Shown piece by piece: positions 1-8,722 of a stretch of 64,000 nucleotides of DNA. The first letter of the stretch is position 1. Every line of letters begins with the position of its first letter. A program made the translations under genes and the position numbers. The notes under the pieces were generated by a model that ran no database searches, was not told where the DNA came from, and saw nothing but the letters and a program-made list of their open reading frames with translations. Source of the DNA: Thalassobaculum litoreum DSM 18839 (GTDB lineage: Bacteria; Pseudomonadota; Alphaproteobacteria; Thalassobaculales; Thalassobaculaceae); the NCBI RefSeq assembly GCF_900102465.1, contig NZ_FNBW01000001.1, forward strand, positions 248,557-312,556, given 5' to 3'.

Positions 1-321
1 CGACGCGAAGCGGATCAGCCGATGGGCCCGAACCGTGTTGGGCGTGGTGCCGATCTTGTCGAACTGGAAGTCGAGGCCTTCCTTGCGGCCGTTCTCGCGG
101 ATCGTCTCGTAGATCTGCGCCGCCCGCTCCGGCCCGCCGAACTTGGTCTGTAGGTAGGTCTGGCGCGGCATGCCCTGAACCGGCATGTCGGGATTGAGCT
201 GGAACGCGCGCCAGTGGATTTCCACCTGCTCCTGCGGACGCTGGGCCAAGGCTCGCTCCAGCCGGCGCTTGCCGATGAAGCACCAGGGGCAGACGACGTC
301 GGAGAAAATGTCGATACGCAT
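1..321 (-). CDS. DsbA/FrnE-family thiol-disulfide oxidoreductase (partial, C-terminus off the left edge)
   Basis: The reading frame starts at an ATG at 321 and stays open to base 1, so 107 N-terminal residues are present. The start reads FSDVVCPWCFIGKRRLE, which carries the thioredoxin-fold active site C-P-W-C at residues 11-14. The following residues, including the NPDMP segment, match the DsbA family subgroup that includes FrnE and 2-hydroxychromene-2-carboxylate isomerase-like proteins. No signal peptide is visible, so it is probably cytoplasmic; the role within the family is not determined. Family members catalyse thiol-disulfide exchange or glutathione-linked isomerisation. It is read away from the small secreted gene at 457-795, which lies on the same strand upstream. 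Confidence 0.88.
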   Translation of the reverse strand, partial: MRIDIFSDVVCPWCFIGKRRLERALAQRPQEQVEIHWRAFQLNPDMPVQGMPRQTYLQTKFGGPERAAQIYETIRENGRKEGLDFQFDKIGTTPNTVRAHRLIRFAS

Positions 322-456
322 GAACAGACCCTAACGTGCACCCCCGGCGCATACAACCGATCTATGGCGATGGGGCCGGGGAGTATGCGGCCCTGATGGA
401 CGGTACGTGCCGGGTCAGCGAACGATAGGGCCGTTCTTCCGATCGGTCGTGCAGTA

Positions 457-795
457 CTATCCGTTGCTGGACACCACGTTGTCGTTGTTGTCCACCATGT
501 AGTCAAACACATGATACGTCCTGTTGCCGGCACTCACCGTGGTGTGAAGGTTTCCAGACCCGGCAACGCATTCGGATCCGTCGGCATGACCGCCGTCGAG
601 GATGATGCACGTTTCGTTGTCGTAGGCCTGTCGAAGTGCCCGGCTGGTCGACGCGGCGATACGGTCGAAGTCCCTGGAACCGATCGGGTGTGTGTGACTG
701 TTCGAGATATCGCACGCCCAGGCACCCGGGGCGGTGACCAGAGCGGCGAGACAGATCGTCAGACCGAGTCCGAGTGCGATCATCGTTTTCTTCAT
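457..795 (-). CDS. small secreted protein of unknown function
   Basis: The product is 112 residues. It begins with a clear type I signal peptide (MKKT, a hydrophobic stretch through LGLGLTICLAALV, then a likely cut after AWA near residue 27), so the mature protein of about 85 residues should be periplasmic or secreted. The mature part has three cysteines and is rich in His, Asp and Asn; I recognise no domain. The start is well supported: a perfect CCTCCT on the plus strand at 801-806 reads as AGGAGG on the coding strand, 6 bases before the ATG. It stands alone, between a DsbA-like thiol oxidoreductase gene and a LuxR-type HTH remnant. A link between the thiol oxidoreductase and a cysteine-containing export product is possible but unsupported beyond adjacency. 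Confidence 0.68.
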   Translation of the reverse strand: MKKTMIALGLGLTICLAALVTAPGAWACDISNSHTHPIGSRDFDRIAASTSRALRQAYDNETCIILDGGHADGSECVAGSGNLHTTVSAGNRTYHVFDYMVDNNDNVVSSNG

Positions 796-886
796 AGGAA
801 CCTCCTGACAACGAGACCGGTTTGCGGATCACGCTCTGCGGCGCGACCTCGCTCGGGACTCGGGGACTGCGCGAAAGGGACGGGAT

Positions 887-1159
887 ATGCGGGGCGCCAG
901 CGGCTCACTGCGTGGCGCATTGGCGATCCACTGCTGCACATTGGCGGGCAGGCCCCGGTTCGGGTTCGCCACCGAGCAGGCCGTGCTGTTCGCCGCGCTG
1001 GCCGGCCGGCCGCTGTCGGAGGTGGCGGAGGCGCGCGGCACCAAGACCAGCACCGTGCGCTGGCACCTGAAGAACCTTCAGGCGAAGCTGGGGACGACGG
1101 ACAAGGCCGGGGTCGTCGCCTGGATCGCCCGCAGTCCGGTCTGCGGGCTCGCGCGGTAG
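887..1159 (+). CDS. LuxR-type helix-turn-helix protein, probably a truncated regulator remnant
   Basis: The frame encodes 90 residues. From about residue 28 (ATEQAVLFAALAGRPLSEVA) to about 80 it matches a GerE/LuxR DNA-binding domain, including the recognition-helix segment TKTSTVRWHLKNLQAKLG. The usual N-terminal receiver, autoinducer or other sensor domain is missing, and the first 27 residues have no recognisable character. No good ribosome binding site precedes the ATG. The upstream 90 bases contain no continuation of a sensor domain in any frame, so this looks like the surviving 3' end of a decayed regulator. A functional stand-alone HTH protein is the alternative. Confidence 0.5.
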   Translation: MRGASGSLRGALAIHCCTLAGRPRFGFATEQAVLFAALAGRPLSEVAEARGTKTSTVRWHLKNLQAKLGTTDKAGVVAWIARSPVCGLAR

Positions 1160-1238
1160 GCAGGAGCCGATCGCACGCTTGACGTTTGCCCGGCCCACGG
1201 AAATGGTTAAGTCCCGCTCGTCAAGGACACGACTGCCA

Positions 1239-2864
1239 ATGACCGACTCGATCTACGACCGCGACCTGGACCGACGCCCGGCGAACTACGCGCCGCTGAC
1301 ACCGAGCGATTTCCTGGCTCGGGCCGCCCACACCTATCCGGACAAGGTGGCGGTGATCCACGGCACCCTGCGCCAGACCTATGCGCAGACCTACGCCCGG
1401 GCGCGGCGCCTGGCCTCCGCCCTGGTGCGGCGCGGGATCGGCACCGGCGATACGGTGGCGATCCTGGCGCCCAACACGCCGGCGATGCTGGAGGCGCATT
1501 ACGGCGTGCCGATGGCGGGCGCGGTTCTGAACGCGATCAATACCCGCCTGGACGCGTCTGCCGTCGCTTTCATTCTGGATCACGGCGCCGCCAAGGTCGT
1601 GCTGGTCGACCGCGAGTTCACCGGCGTCATGGCCGACGCCCTGTCCCAGTCCGAGGGCGCGCCGACGGTCGTGTGGATCGACGACATCCTGGCCGAGAGC
1701 GGAGACCCATTGGGCGCGTGCGACTACGAGGCTTTCCTGGCGGAAGGCGACCCGGACTATGCCTGGTCCTGGCCGAAGGACGAGTGGCAGGCGATCTGCC
1801 TGAACTACACGTCGGGCACCACGGGCGATCCCAAGGGCGTGGTCTACCACCACCGCGGCGCCTACCTGAACGGCATGGGCAACGCCATCGCCTTCCAGGT
1901 CGACCGGAACTCCCGGTATCTGTGGACCCTGCCGATGTTCCACTGCAACGGCTGGACCTTCACCTGGGGCGTGACGGCGGCCTGCGGCACCCATGTCTGC
2001 CTGCGCAAGGTCGACCCCAAACTGATCTTCGAGCTGATCGGCGAGCATACGGTCACCCATATGTGCGGCGCGCCGATCGTGCTGACCATGCTGATCCACG
2101 CGCCCGACGAGGTGAAGCGCCGCTTCGACCACGAGATATGGATCGGCACCGGCGGGGCCGCCCCGCCGAGTGCGGTGATCTCCGGCATGGAGCAGATGGG
2201 CTTCAAGGTCATGCACCTGTACGGGCTGACCGAGACCTACGGTCCGTCGGGCATCTGTGCCTGGCCGCCGGAATGGAACGAGCTGATGCTCGACGACAAG
2301 GCCCGCAAGATGGCCCGCCAGGGTGTCGGCTATCCGACCCTGGAGGGGTTCCGCGTGGTCGACCCGGAGACCGGCGAGGACGTGCCGCGCGACGGCAAGA
2401 CGATCGGCGAGATCGCGATCCGCGGCAACACGGTGATGAAGGGCTACCTGAAGAACCCGGCCGCCACCGCCAAGGCCTTTGTCGACGGCTGGTTCCGCTC
2501 CGGCGACCTGGCGGTGATGCATCCCGACGGCTATGCCGAGGTGAAGGACCGTTCCAAGGACATCATCATCTCCGGCGGCGAGAACATCTCCTCGCTCGAA
2601 GTGGAGGACGTGCTGTTCCGCCACCCGAAGATCATGGAGGCGGCCGTGGTCGCCCGGCCGGACGAGAAGTGGGGCGAGACGCCCTGCGCCTTCGTCACCC
2701 CGAAGCCGGGCGCCGATCTCACCGTGGAGGAGGTGGTGGCCTTCTGCCGGGAGAACATGGCGCATTTCAAGGTGCCGAAGACCATCGTCTTCACCGACCT
2801 GCCGAAGACCTCGACGGGCAAGATCCAGAAGTTCGTGCTGCGGGAGCAGGCCGTCGCGATGTAG
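1239..2864 (+). CDS. AMP-forming acyl-CoA synthetase (ANL superfamily)
   Basis: The protein is 541 residues and activates a carboxylic acid to its acyl-CoA through an acyl-adenylate. It has the full set of ANL motifs in order: the P-loop YTSGTTGDPKGV, the A5-type motif YGLTETYGP, the hinge region GWFRSGDLAVMHPDGY followed by DRSKDIIISGGENIS, and the C-terminal catalytic lysine motif KTSTGKIQKF. The overall sequence resembles the short/medium-chain group that includes methylmercaptopropionate-CoA ligase (DmdB); the real substrate cannot be read from sequence. I chose the ATG at 1239 (MTDSIYDRDLDRR) because homologues begin this way; AAGGA lies 11 bases upstream. An upstream in-frame start at 1179 would add 20 unlikely residues. 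Confidence 0.92.
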   Translation: MTDSIYDRDLDRRPANYAPLTPSDFLARAAHTYPDKVAVIHGTLRQTYAQTYARARRLASALVRRGIGTGDTVAILAPNTPAMLEAHYGVPMAGAVLNAINTRLDASAVAFILDHGAAKVVLVDREFTGVMADALSQSEGAPTVVWIDDILAESGDPLGACDYEAFLAEGDPDYAWSWPKDEWQAICLNYTSGTTGDPKGVVYHHRGAYLNGMGNAIAFQVDRNSRYLWTLPMFHCNGWTFTWGVTAACGTHVCLRKVDPKLIFELIGEHTVTHMCGAPIVLTMLIHAPDEVKRRFDHEIWIGTGGAAPPSAVISGMEQMGFKVMHLYGLTETYGPSGICAWPPEWNELMLDDKARKMARQGVGYPTLEGFRVVDPETGEDVPRDGKTIGEIAIRGNTVMKGYLKNPAATAKAFVDGWFRSGDLAVMHPDGYAEVKDRSKDIIISGGENISSLEVEDVLFRHPKIMEAAVVARPDEKWGETPCAFVTPKPGADLTVEEVVAFCRENMAHFKVPKTIVFTDLPKTSTGKIQKFVLREQAVAM

Positions 2865-3020
2865 GGGAGGGCGGTCATGGCTGCCGAGACCGGCTTCCAG
2901 ACCCGCCGACCTGGGTTCGCAGCGGACAGCCGGTTGTCGCAGCGGCGACCCTTCGATAGGTCGCTCCCCTGGATCAAGTCCAGCGGCTTCTCAGGGTGAG
3001 GTCATCTCATAAATCCAGTC

Positions 3021-3046
3021 GTCATCCCGGCCGATCGTGGGATGAC
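3021..3046. repeat. palindromic repeat in a convergent gap (GTCATCCC / GGGATGAC)
   Basis: An 8-bp perfect stem, GTCATCCC (3021-3028) and GGGATGAC (3039-3046), encloses a 10-base loop. It lies in the 271-base space between two convergent genes (acyl-CoA synthetase ending at 2864 and the MscS channel ending at 3136). The arms resemble those of the palindromes at 40091-40167, which suggests a dispersed REP-like family. The surrounding 2950-3120 sequence also has GC-rich fragments of repetitive type (CTCAGGGTGAGG near 2990). There is no T-run, so a simple terminator is less likely. Confidence 0.5.
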
Positions 3047-3135
3047 GGATATTTAACACTACCGATACCCTCGCCCTGAGCGGCGCCGGCTCAAGGCCGG
3101 AGCGCGTCGACGGGCCGGGCAGCGCACCCAGACCT

Positions 3136-5661
3136 TTAGCTGTCCATCTCGCCGCCCTTCGGCGCCTGATGGTCGAAATCGCGGTCCGCCGGCACCGGGC
3201 CGAGCATCCGGTCCTGCACGTCGTCGCGGCGCAGGCGGGTGTCGGTGTGCGGGCGCGGGAAGGCGATGCCCGCGGCGCGCAGGCGTTCGGCCACGCCGAA
3301 ATGCAGATCGTTGGTCACCGTCAGGAAGTTGTTGATGTCGATCAGATAGACCCGGAGCTGCAGCCGCATCGCCACGTCGTCGAAGCCGTGGAAATACAGG
3401 TACGGCTCTGGCCATGTGGCGACCATCGGGTGTTCGGAGGCGACGTCGAGCAGGATGTCGCCCACCTTCTTCGGATCCTCGCCGTAGCTTACCGGCACGG
3501 CGACGTCGATGCGGCCGTACTTGTCCTTGTGGGTGTAGTTGATCAGCGCCGAGGTGATCAGCTCGGAGTTCGGGATGATCACTTCCGAGCGCTGGAAGGT
3601 CTGGATCTCGGTGGCGCGCACGTTGATGCGCTTCACCGTCCCCTCGAAAGCGCCGATCTTGATCCAGTCGCCGACCTTGATCGGGCGCTCCGCCAGCAGG
3701 ATCAGGCCGGAGACGAAGTTGTTCACGATCGCCTGCAGGCCGAAGCCGATACCGACCGACAGCGCACCGGCGATCAGCGCCAGATTGGACAGATCGAAAC
3801 CGACCGTCGCCACCGCGGTCAGCAGCGCCAGGGTCACGCCGATATAGCCGATGCCGGCGGTCACCGAGTGCTGTACGCCCGAGTCGATATGGGTATGCGG
3901 GAAGATCCGGCGCACCAGGCCGCGCTGGATCATCCGGGTGATCACCAGGGCGACGAAGAAGGCCACGAGCCCCGCCAGCAGACTGCCGGGCGAGATCCGC
4001 ACCGAGCCGACATCGAACCCCTCCAGCGCCCGCATCACGATCAGATACAGATCGCCGGCGCTCATCCCGACGATCAGGGCGATGCCGAGCATCGCGCCGG
4101 CGAAGGTCGCCAGATCGATCAGGATGTTGAACCAGAAGATCGTGCGCGTGATCGCCGCGTCGCTGGCGCCGGCGATCCGCTGGACCCAGCGATGGGCGCG
4201 GGTGGTCGGGTCGTCGACGATGCCGCCGAGGTCGCGCACCAGGCCGCGCGCCATGATCAGGGCCAGGGCGAGGAAGCTGACGTCGATCAGCTTGGACAGC
4301 AGCCAGATCGCGGCCTCGCTGTAGCCGATCAGGGCGAAGGCGACGCCCGCGACGGCGACCAGGATCAGGAGCCAGCGGATCACGGTGCCCGGATCGATGC
4401 CGGTCCGGGCGTCGTCGGACTCGTCCTCCCCGTCGGCGGCCTGGGCCTGCGGTTCCCAATAGTCCCGGCGCAACAGGGCCAGCAGGTTGGTGGCGATCAG
4501 CACGCTGAAGACGAGCGCGAAGCCCGAGCGTAGTTCCGGCGAGATGTTCAGGTTCTGCGCCACCTCGATCAGGAACAGCGCGACATGCAGGGTCGTCAGC
4601 AGGATCAGCGACCGGCGCCAGATGACCGAGACCGACTCGTCCGGAATGTCGGGCAGGCGCCAAGGCGTGTTGTGCGGCGCCAGGGCGGCGCGGATCAGTC
4701 CGGTCAGCAGCAGGAACCGCACCAGCGCTTCCTGGGCGGAGACCAGGACGATGGTGGCGAGCCCCGAGGTGACCGCGAGCTGTTCGATCACGAAGACCGG
4801 GGCGGCGATCACCGCAGCCGGGGCAAGTCCGCGCGAGATGGCGACGACGATGGCGGCCAGCACCCTGCGCGAATAGGACGTCGGCTCGCCATGGGGGCCG
4901 AAGCGGCGCTCCAGCCAGAACAGGGAGGCGAGCCAGACCGCCAGGGCGATGACCGTCACCGTAATCAGCGGCGGCAGCGCCGACAGGCTGCGCTCGAGTC
5001 CCCGGCTCAGATCCATGAGCGGGGCGGAGATGATCCGTGCCAGCACGTCCAGCCCGTCGCGCAGCCCGGTCAGGAGCACCTCCGGGCGCAGCGGCGTGGG
5101 ATACTGGGTGAACAGCCGCTCGCGCAGCTCCGCGACCCGGGCGACGCCGATCTGCTCGACCAACTGGTCGGCCAGCTCGATCAGCAGGCCGATCTCCTTG
5201 TGCCGGCCCTCGACCTCGCGGATGCGCTCGGTCAGCTCGCCGCGTCGCCGCAGGACCGCGTCCGGCTCCAGCCCGTCTTCGGGGGGCGGGCCCAGGGAGT
5301 CGAGTTGGGCATGGAGCTGCGAGATCTGGGCGTCGAGCTGCCGCCGGCGCTCCTCGATCACCGCCTTGGTGTCGACGATCTGGGTACGGATGACCGCGAG
5401 CTGCTCCTGGCTGAGATCGGCGCGGCCGCCGATCAGCCGGAACACCTCCAGCGCCTGTTCCCAGCGCGCGATATCGCCGTCGGTTTCTTCCAGGACATGG
5501 TCGGTGTCGGGCGCCGGGGACGGCCCGAGCGAGCGCGTGATGGTGTCCTGCAGGCTGCTCGTGGAGGGGGGGCTGGCCGGCTGGGCGTGGACGTTCCCGG
5601 CTGCGAGGCTCCACGCCACGGCCGCAAGGACGGAGCCGACAAGGAAGGCGGAGCGCAACAT
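3136..5661 (-). CDS. large MscS-family mechanosensitive channel with periplasmic N-terminal domain
   Basis: The protein has 841 residues, far longer than the 286 of E. coli MscS, and belongs to the large MscS/MscK-like group. I start it at the ATG at 5661, where a signal peptide begins (MLRSAFLVGSVLAAVAW, cut after HA near residue 26). Residues about 27-220 are Glu/Arg/Gln-rich and likely form a helical periplasmic domain of the DUF3772 kind. Many membrane segments follow, then the MscS pore/beta domain from about residue 640, with AIVNNFVSGLILLAERPIKV and the conserved IPNSELI near residue 695. The channel should release solutes on hypo-osmotic shock. It is read divergently from the oxidoreductase gene at 5745, with 83 bases between them. 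Confidence 0.92.
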   Translation of the reverse strand: MLRSAFLVGSVLAAVAWSLAAGNVHAQPASPPSTSSLQDTITRSLGPSPAPDTDHVLEETDGDIARWEQALEVFRLIGGRADLSQEQLAVIRTQIVDTKAVIEERRRQLDAQISQLHAQLDSLGPPPEDGLEPDAVLRRRGELTERIREVEGRHKEIGLLIELADQLVEQIGVARVAELRERLFTQYPTPLRPEVLLTGLRDGLDVLARIISAPLMDLSRGLERSLSALPPLITVTVIALAVWLASLFWLERRFGPHGEPTSYSRRVLAAIVVAISRGLAPAAVIAAPVFVIEQLAVTSGLATIVLVSAQEALVRFLLLTGLIRAALAPHNTPWRLPDIPDESVSVIWRRSLILLTTLHVALFLIEVAQNLNISPELRSGFALVFSVLIATNLLALLRRDYWEPQAQAADGEDESDDARTGIDPGTVIRWLLILVAVAGVAFALIGYSEAAIWLLSKLIDVSFLALALIMARGLVRDLGGIVDDPTTRAHRWVQRIAGASDAAITRTIFWFNILIDLATFAGAMLGIALIVGMSAGDLYLIVMRALEGFDVGSVRISPGSLLAGLVAFFVALVITRMIQRGLVRRIFPHTHIDSGVQHSVTAGIGYIGVTLALLTAVATVGFDLSNLALIAGALSVGIGFGLQAIVNNFVSGLILLAERPIKVGDWIKIGAFEGTVKRINVRATEIQTFQRSEVIIPNSELITSALINYTHKDKYGRIDVAVPVSYGEDPKKVGDILLDVASEHPMVATWPEPYLYFHGFDDVAMRLQLRVYLIDINNFLTVTNDLHFGVAERLRAAGIAFPRPHTDTRLRRDDVQDRMLGPVPADRDFDHQAPKGGEMDS

Positions 5662-5744
5662 AGGGGGCGATGTGCCATGGCACGCGCTTGCGCACAAGCG
5701 GCGTCTGGACGAGCCTGGGCGGCAACAAGAAAAGGGGGAGGCGG

Positions 5745-6779
5745 ATGACGGATCGGATCGCCATCGTCGGCTGCGGCTATTTCGCGGCGTTTCATCACGA
5801 GGCCTGGGCCCGGATGCCGGGCGTGGAGGTTGTCGCGGTCTGCGACCGGGAGCCCGCGAAGGCCGAGGCGGTGCGCGCGGCCCATCATCCCGCCGCCACG
5901 GTGTTCGACGACGTGGCGCGGATGCTGGACGAAACCGGTCCAAGCCTTGTCGACATCGTCACCCCGCCGGCCACCCATGCGCCGCTGGTCGCGCTCTGCG
6001 CCGCGCGCGGGATCGACGTGATCTGCCAGAAGCCGCTCGCGCCCGACCTGGAGGCCGCGCGCCGGCTGGTGGATGAGGCCGAGGCCGCCGGGATCCGGCT
6101 GGCGGTGCACGAGAACTTCCGGTTCCAGCCCTGGTTCCGCGAGGCCCGGCGGCTGATCGACGGGGGCCGGTTCGGAGCGCTGCATTCGGTCGCCTTCCGG
6201 ATGCGGCCGGGGGACGGGCAGGGGCCGCGCGCCTATCTCGACCGGCAACCCTATTTCCAGAAAATGGACCGCTTCCTGGTGCACGAGACCGCCGTGCACC
6301 TGATCGACACCTTCCGCATGCTGATGGGCGAGGTCGCCAGCCTCTATGCCGATCTGCGGCGGATCAATCCGGCGATCGCCGGAGAGGATGCCGGCTACAT
6401 TCTGCTGGGCTTCGAGACCGCGGCGACCGGGCTGGTGGACGGCAACCGGCTGAACGACCACGTCGCCGAGAACACGCGCCTGACCATGGGCGAGATGTGG
6501 CTGGAGGGCGAGGGCGGCGTGCTGCGGCTCGACGGGTCCGGAGGCCTGCACTGGAAACCCCATGGCGGGGCCGAGGCGGAACACGGCTATGCCTGGCAGA
6601 ACCGGGGCTTCGGCGGCGACTGCGTCTTCGCCACCAACGCCCATATCGTGGAGGCCTGGCGCGCCGGCGCGGCGGCGCAGAACGAGGGCCGGGCCTATCT
6701 GCGCAACATGGAACTGGTGGACGCGGCCTACCGCTCCAGCGAGGCCGGACGCCGGCTGGACGTCCGGGCCGTCAGCTGA
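5745..6779 (+). CDS. Gfo/Idh/MocA-family NAD(P)-dependent oxidoreductase
   Basis: The protein is 344 residues. Its N-terminus has the Rossmann dinucleotide-binding pattern IAIVGCGYFAAFHHEAW followed by an acidic strand end (VCDREPAKAEA). The family's EKP-type motif appears as CQKPLAPDLEAARRLVDEA, with Gln in place of the usual Glu. The C-terminal half is the alpha/beta substrate domain. Such enzymes oxidise or reduce sugar-like or inositol-like substrates; the substrate here is unknown. The ATG at 5745 follows a strong purine stretch, AAAGGGGGAGG, at 5731-5741. The gene's last 8 bases overlap tail to tail with the cyclase gene on the other strand. Confidence 0.88.
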   Translation: MTDRIAIVGCGYFAAFHHEAWARMPGVEVVAVCDREPAKAEAVRAAHHPAATVFDDVARMLDETGPSLVDIVTPPATHAPLVALCAARGIDVICQKPLAPDLEAARRLVDEAEAAGIRLAVHENFRFQPWFREARRLIDGGRFGALHSVAFRMRPGDGQGPRAYLDRQPYFQKMDRFLVHETAVHLIDTFRMLMGEVASLYADLRRINPAIAGEDAGYILLGFETAATGLVDGNRLNDHVAENTRLTMGEMWLEGEGGVLRLDGSGGLHWKPHGGAEAEHGYAWQNRGFGGDCVFATNAHIVEAWRAGAAAQNEGRAYLRNMELVDAAYRSSEAGRRLDVRAVS

Positions 6780-8574
6780 GCCGCCAGATCCCGATCGGGT
6801 GGGAGAGGCCGCGCAGGGTGCGGTCGCCCAGGTTCTGCGCCGCCGCGGGCGGATCCCCGGCGCCCTCGACCGTCACCGCGCTGGCCAGCGCCACCACCTC
6901 GCCCTGCGGATCGACCTCCTTGCCGAGCTGCTCGATCCGGTTGGCCACGTTCACCGGGTCGCCCACCAGGGTGTAGTTGATCCGGCCTGGCGCGCCGATA
7001 TTGCCGACGACGACGGTGCCGGAATGCAGGCCGATACGGATCCTGACCGGCGGCTCGCCGGCCGCCGCGCGCACCTCGTTCTCGGCGTGCACGGCCCTGG
7101 CGATGGCCTGGGTGGCCCGGATGGCGCGGGCGGCGTGATCCTCCTGCCGGCTGGGCGCGCCCCAGAAGGCCATGACGCTGTCGCCGATATACTTGTCGAT
7201 GGTGCCGTCCTCGGCCTCCACGCAGCGGGCGACCAGCGAGAAATGCGCGTTCAAAAGCTCGGAGATCTCGCCGGCGCCCTTGTTCTCCGACAGGGTCGTG
7301 AAGCCCGAGATGTCGGTGAACATCACCGTCACCTCCCGGCTGCGCGTCGGAAAGCCGTCGGTCTGGGAGGCGTCCATCAGCCGCTTGACCAGGCGGCGCG
7401 GCACGTAGATCTCGAACCAGCGCAGGGTGCCCACCATGCTGTGGAAGGCGGCGGACGCGTCGCGCAGCTCGGCGACGGTGGTCTCCGGCGCGTCAGGAAT
7501 GGAGTCCAGATCCAGGCGGCGGATGCTGTCGGAGGCGAGCGCCAGGGCGGTGACCGGCTGGCGCACCGACTGGGCGACCCGCCACAGCAGGAACAGGGTG
7601 AGCGCGAGCACGGCGCCGCCGGCGATCAGGATGGCGTAGAGCCGGGTGAACAGGATCTCCGAGCTCTCGGTGCTCGCGGCAACGCCCACGGTCCATTCCA
7701 GCGGCAGGACGGCGGGAAGATGCTGGGTGATGATGGCGTATTCGACGCCGTCGACCTCCACGATCGCGGTCTTCAGCCCCTCCAGACCGCGCAGCAGGCT
7801 GGTGTCGCGGGAATCGCCCCGGATGAACGCGGCGAGCACCTCGTCGCCCAGCTCCTCGGCGGTCGGCGTCGCGCTGCGGTGCTCGTCGAACCGATTGATG
7901 TGCGGGTCGTGGTGGGCGACCACATGGTTGCTGGAGTCGAGCAGGAAGGCTCGGACCGACGGGCTGGACAGCCGGGCCAGGAAGGTGGAGAGGTCGCCTG
8001 TGGTGATGCCGCTGGCGACGAAGCCGAGTACCTCGCCATTGGCCCGGATCGGATACTGGGCGACGACGATGGCGTGGCCGATATCGGCGGCCCAGACCGG
8101 GTCGCTCCACGTCACGCCGTCGACCCGGGTGCGGGCCTCGAAGCCTTCCGGGGTGATCCCGAGATCCTTCCAGGTCCCGCGCGCGACCAGATCGTTGCGG
8201 CCGACGCGGATCGTGCGGCCGTCCTTCAGCACGATGGCGGTGCCGCGGATCTGCGGCATGGCGGCCATGGTCAGGCGGATCCGGTCGATATCGGCGGAGC
8301 GGAAATCGAAATTCTCGCTGGCGATCATGTCGGCGACGACACGGGCGTGATCCTCGGCCGGGCGGAGGTGAGTCGCGGTGCGGGTGGCGACCACGGCCAT
8401 GACCTCCGACACCCGCTCGCGGATCAGGTCGACGGTGTTCCGGCCGGCGGCGATGAAGCCGGTGGCGAGGACGATCACCAGGGACAGGGTGACCAATGTG
8501 CCGACCCCGCCGAGCAGCAGCCAGGCGATCGGAACGCTGCGCGGACGCAGTACGGGCTTTTTGCGCGAGAACAT
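6772..8574 (-). CDS. Cache-domain class III adenylate/guanylate cyclase
   Basis: A 600-residue membrane receptor cyclase. Residues about 17-42 form the first membrane helix; about 43-310 are an extracytoplasmic sensor of the dCache type (with WSDPVWAADIGHAIVVAQYP and GEVLGFVASGI); the second membrane helix lies near 312-335, followed by a HAMP-like linker. The catalytic domain runs from about 405. It shows the first metal-binding aspartate in VMFTDISGF near residue 417, the second in KYIGDSVMAFWGAP, and the transition-state/adenine region INYTLVGDPVNVANRIE. The Lys and Thr at the base-recognition positions are the pairing usual in bacterial adenylate cyclases, so cAMP is the likely product. 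The sensed ligand is unknown. It overlaps the neighbouring oxidoreductase gene by 8 bases, convergently. Confidence 0.92.
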   Translation of the reverse strand: MFSRKKPVLRPRSVPIAWLLLGGVGTLVTLSLVIVLATGFIAAGRNTVDLIRERVSEVMAVVATRTATHLRPAEDHARVVADMIASENFDFRSADIDRIRLTMAAMPQIRGTAIVLKDGRTIRVGRNDLVARGTWKDLGITPEGFEARTRVDGVTWSDPVWAADIGHAIVVAQYPIRANGEVLGFVASGITTGDLSTFLARLSSPSVRAFLLDSSNHVVAHHDPHINRFDEHRSATPTAEELGDEVLAAFIRGDSRDTSLLRGLEGLKTAIVEVDGVEYAIITQHLPAVLPLEWTVGVAASTESSEILFTRLYAILIAGGAVLALTLFLLWRVAQSVRQPVTALALASDSIRRLDLDSIPDAPETTVAELRDASAAFHSMVGTLRWFEIYVPRRLVKRLMDASQTDGFPTRSREVTVMFTDISGFTTLSENKGAGEISELLNAHFSLVARCVEAEDGTIDKYIGDSVMAFWGAPSRQEDHAARAIRATQAIARAVHAENEVRAAAGEPPVRIRIGLHSGTVVVGNIGAPGRINYTLVGDPVNVANRIEQLGKEVDPQGEVVALASAVTVEGAGDPPAAAQNLGDRTLRGLSHPIGIWRLS

Positions 8575-8722
8575 CGGATACGTCCATAAGCGCCCGACAG
8601 CGCGCCGTCCAGCCCCACGCCGTTGCGGTCGGCGCCGAGCCTATGCGTGGCGATGGCCGAGCCTTTACTTGATGACAGCCCGCCCGGGGTTTATCTAGCG
8701 CCGGTCTCTACACCGAGCGGAA

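Noticed and set aside
3059-5764. Long Arg/Pro-rich frame overlapping the MscS channel gene
   Set aside because: It is an alternative frame of the channel gene; the channel frame has a signal peptide and all MscS motifs.
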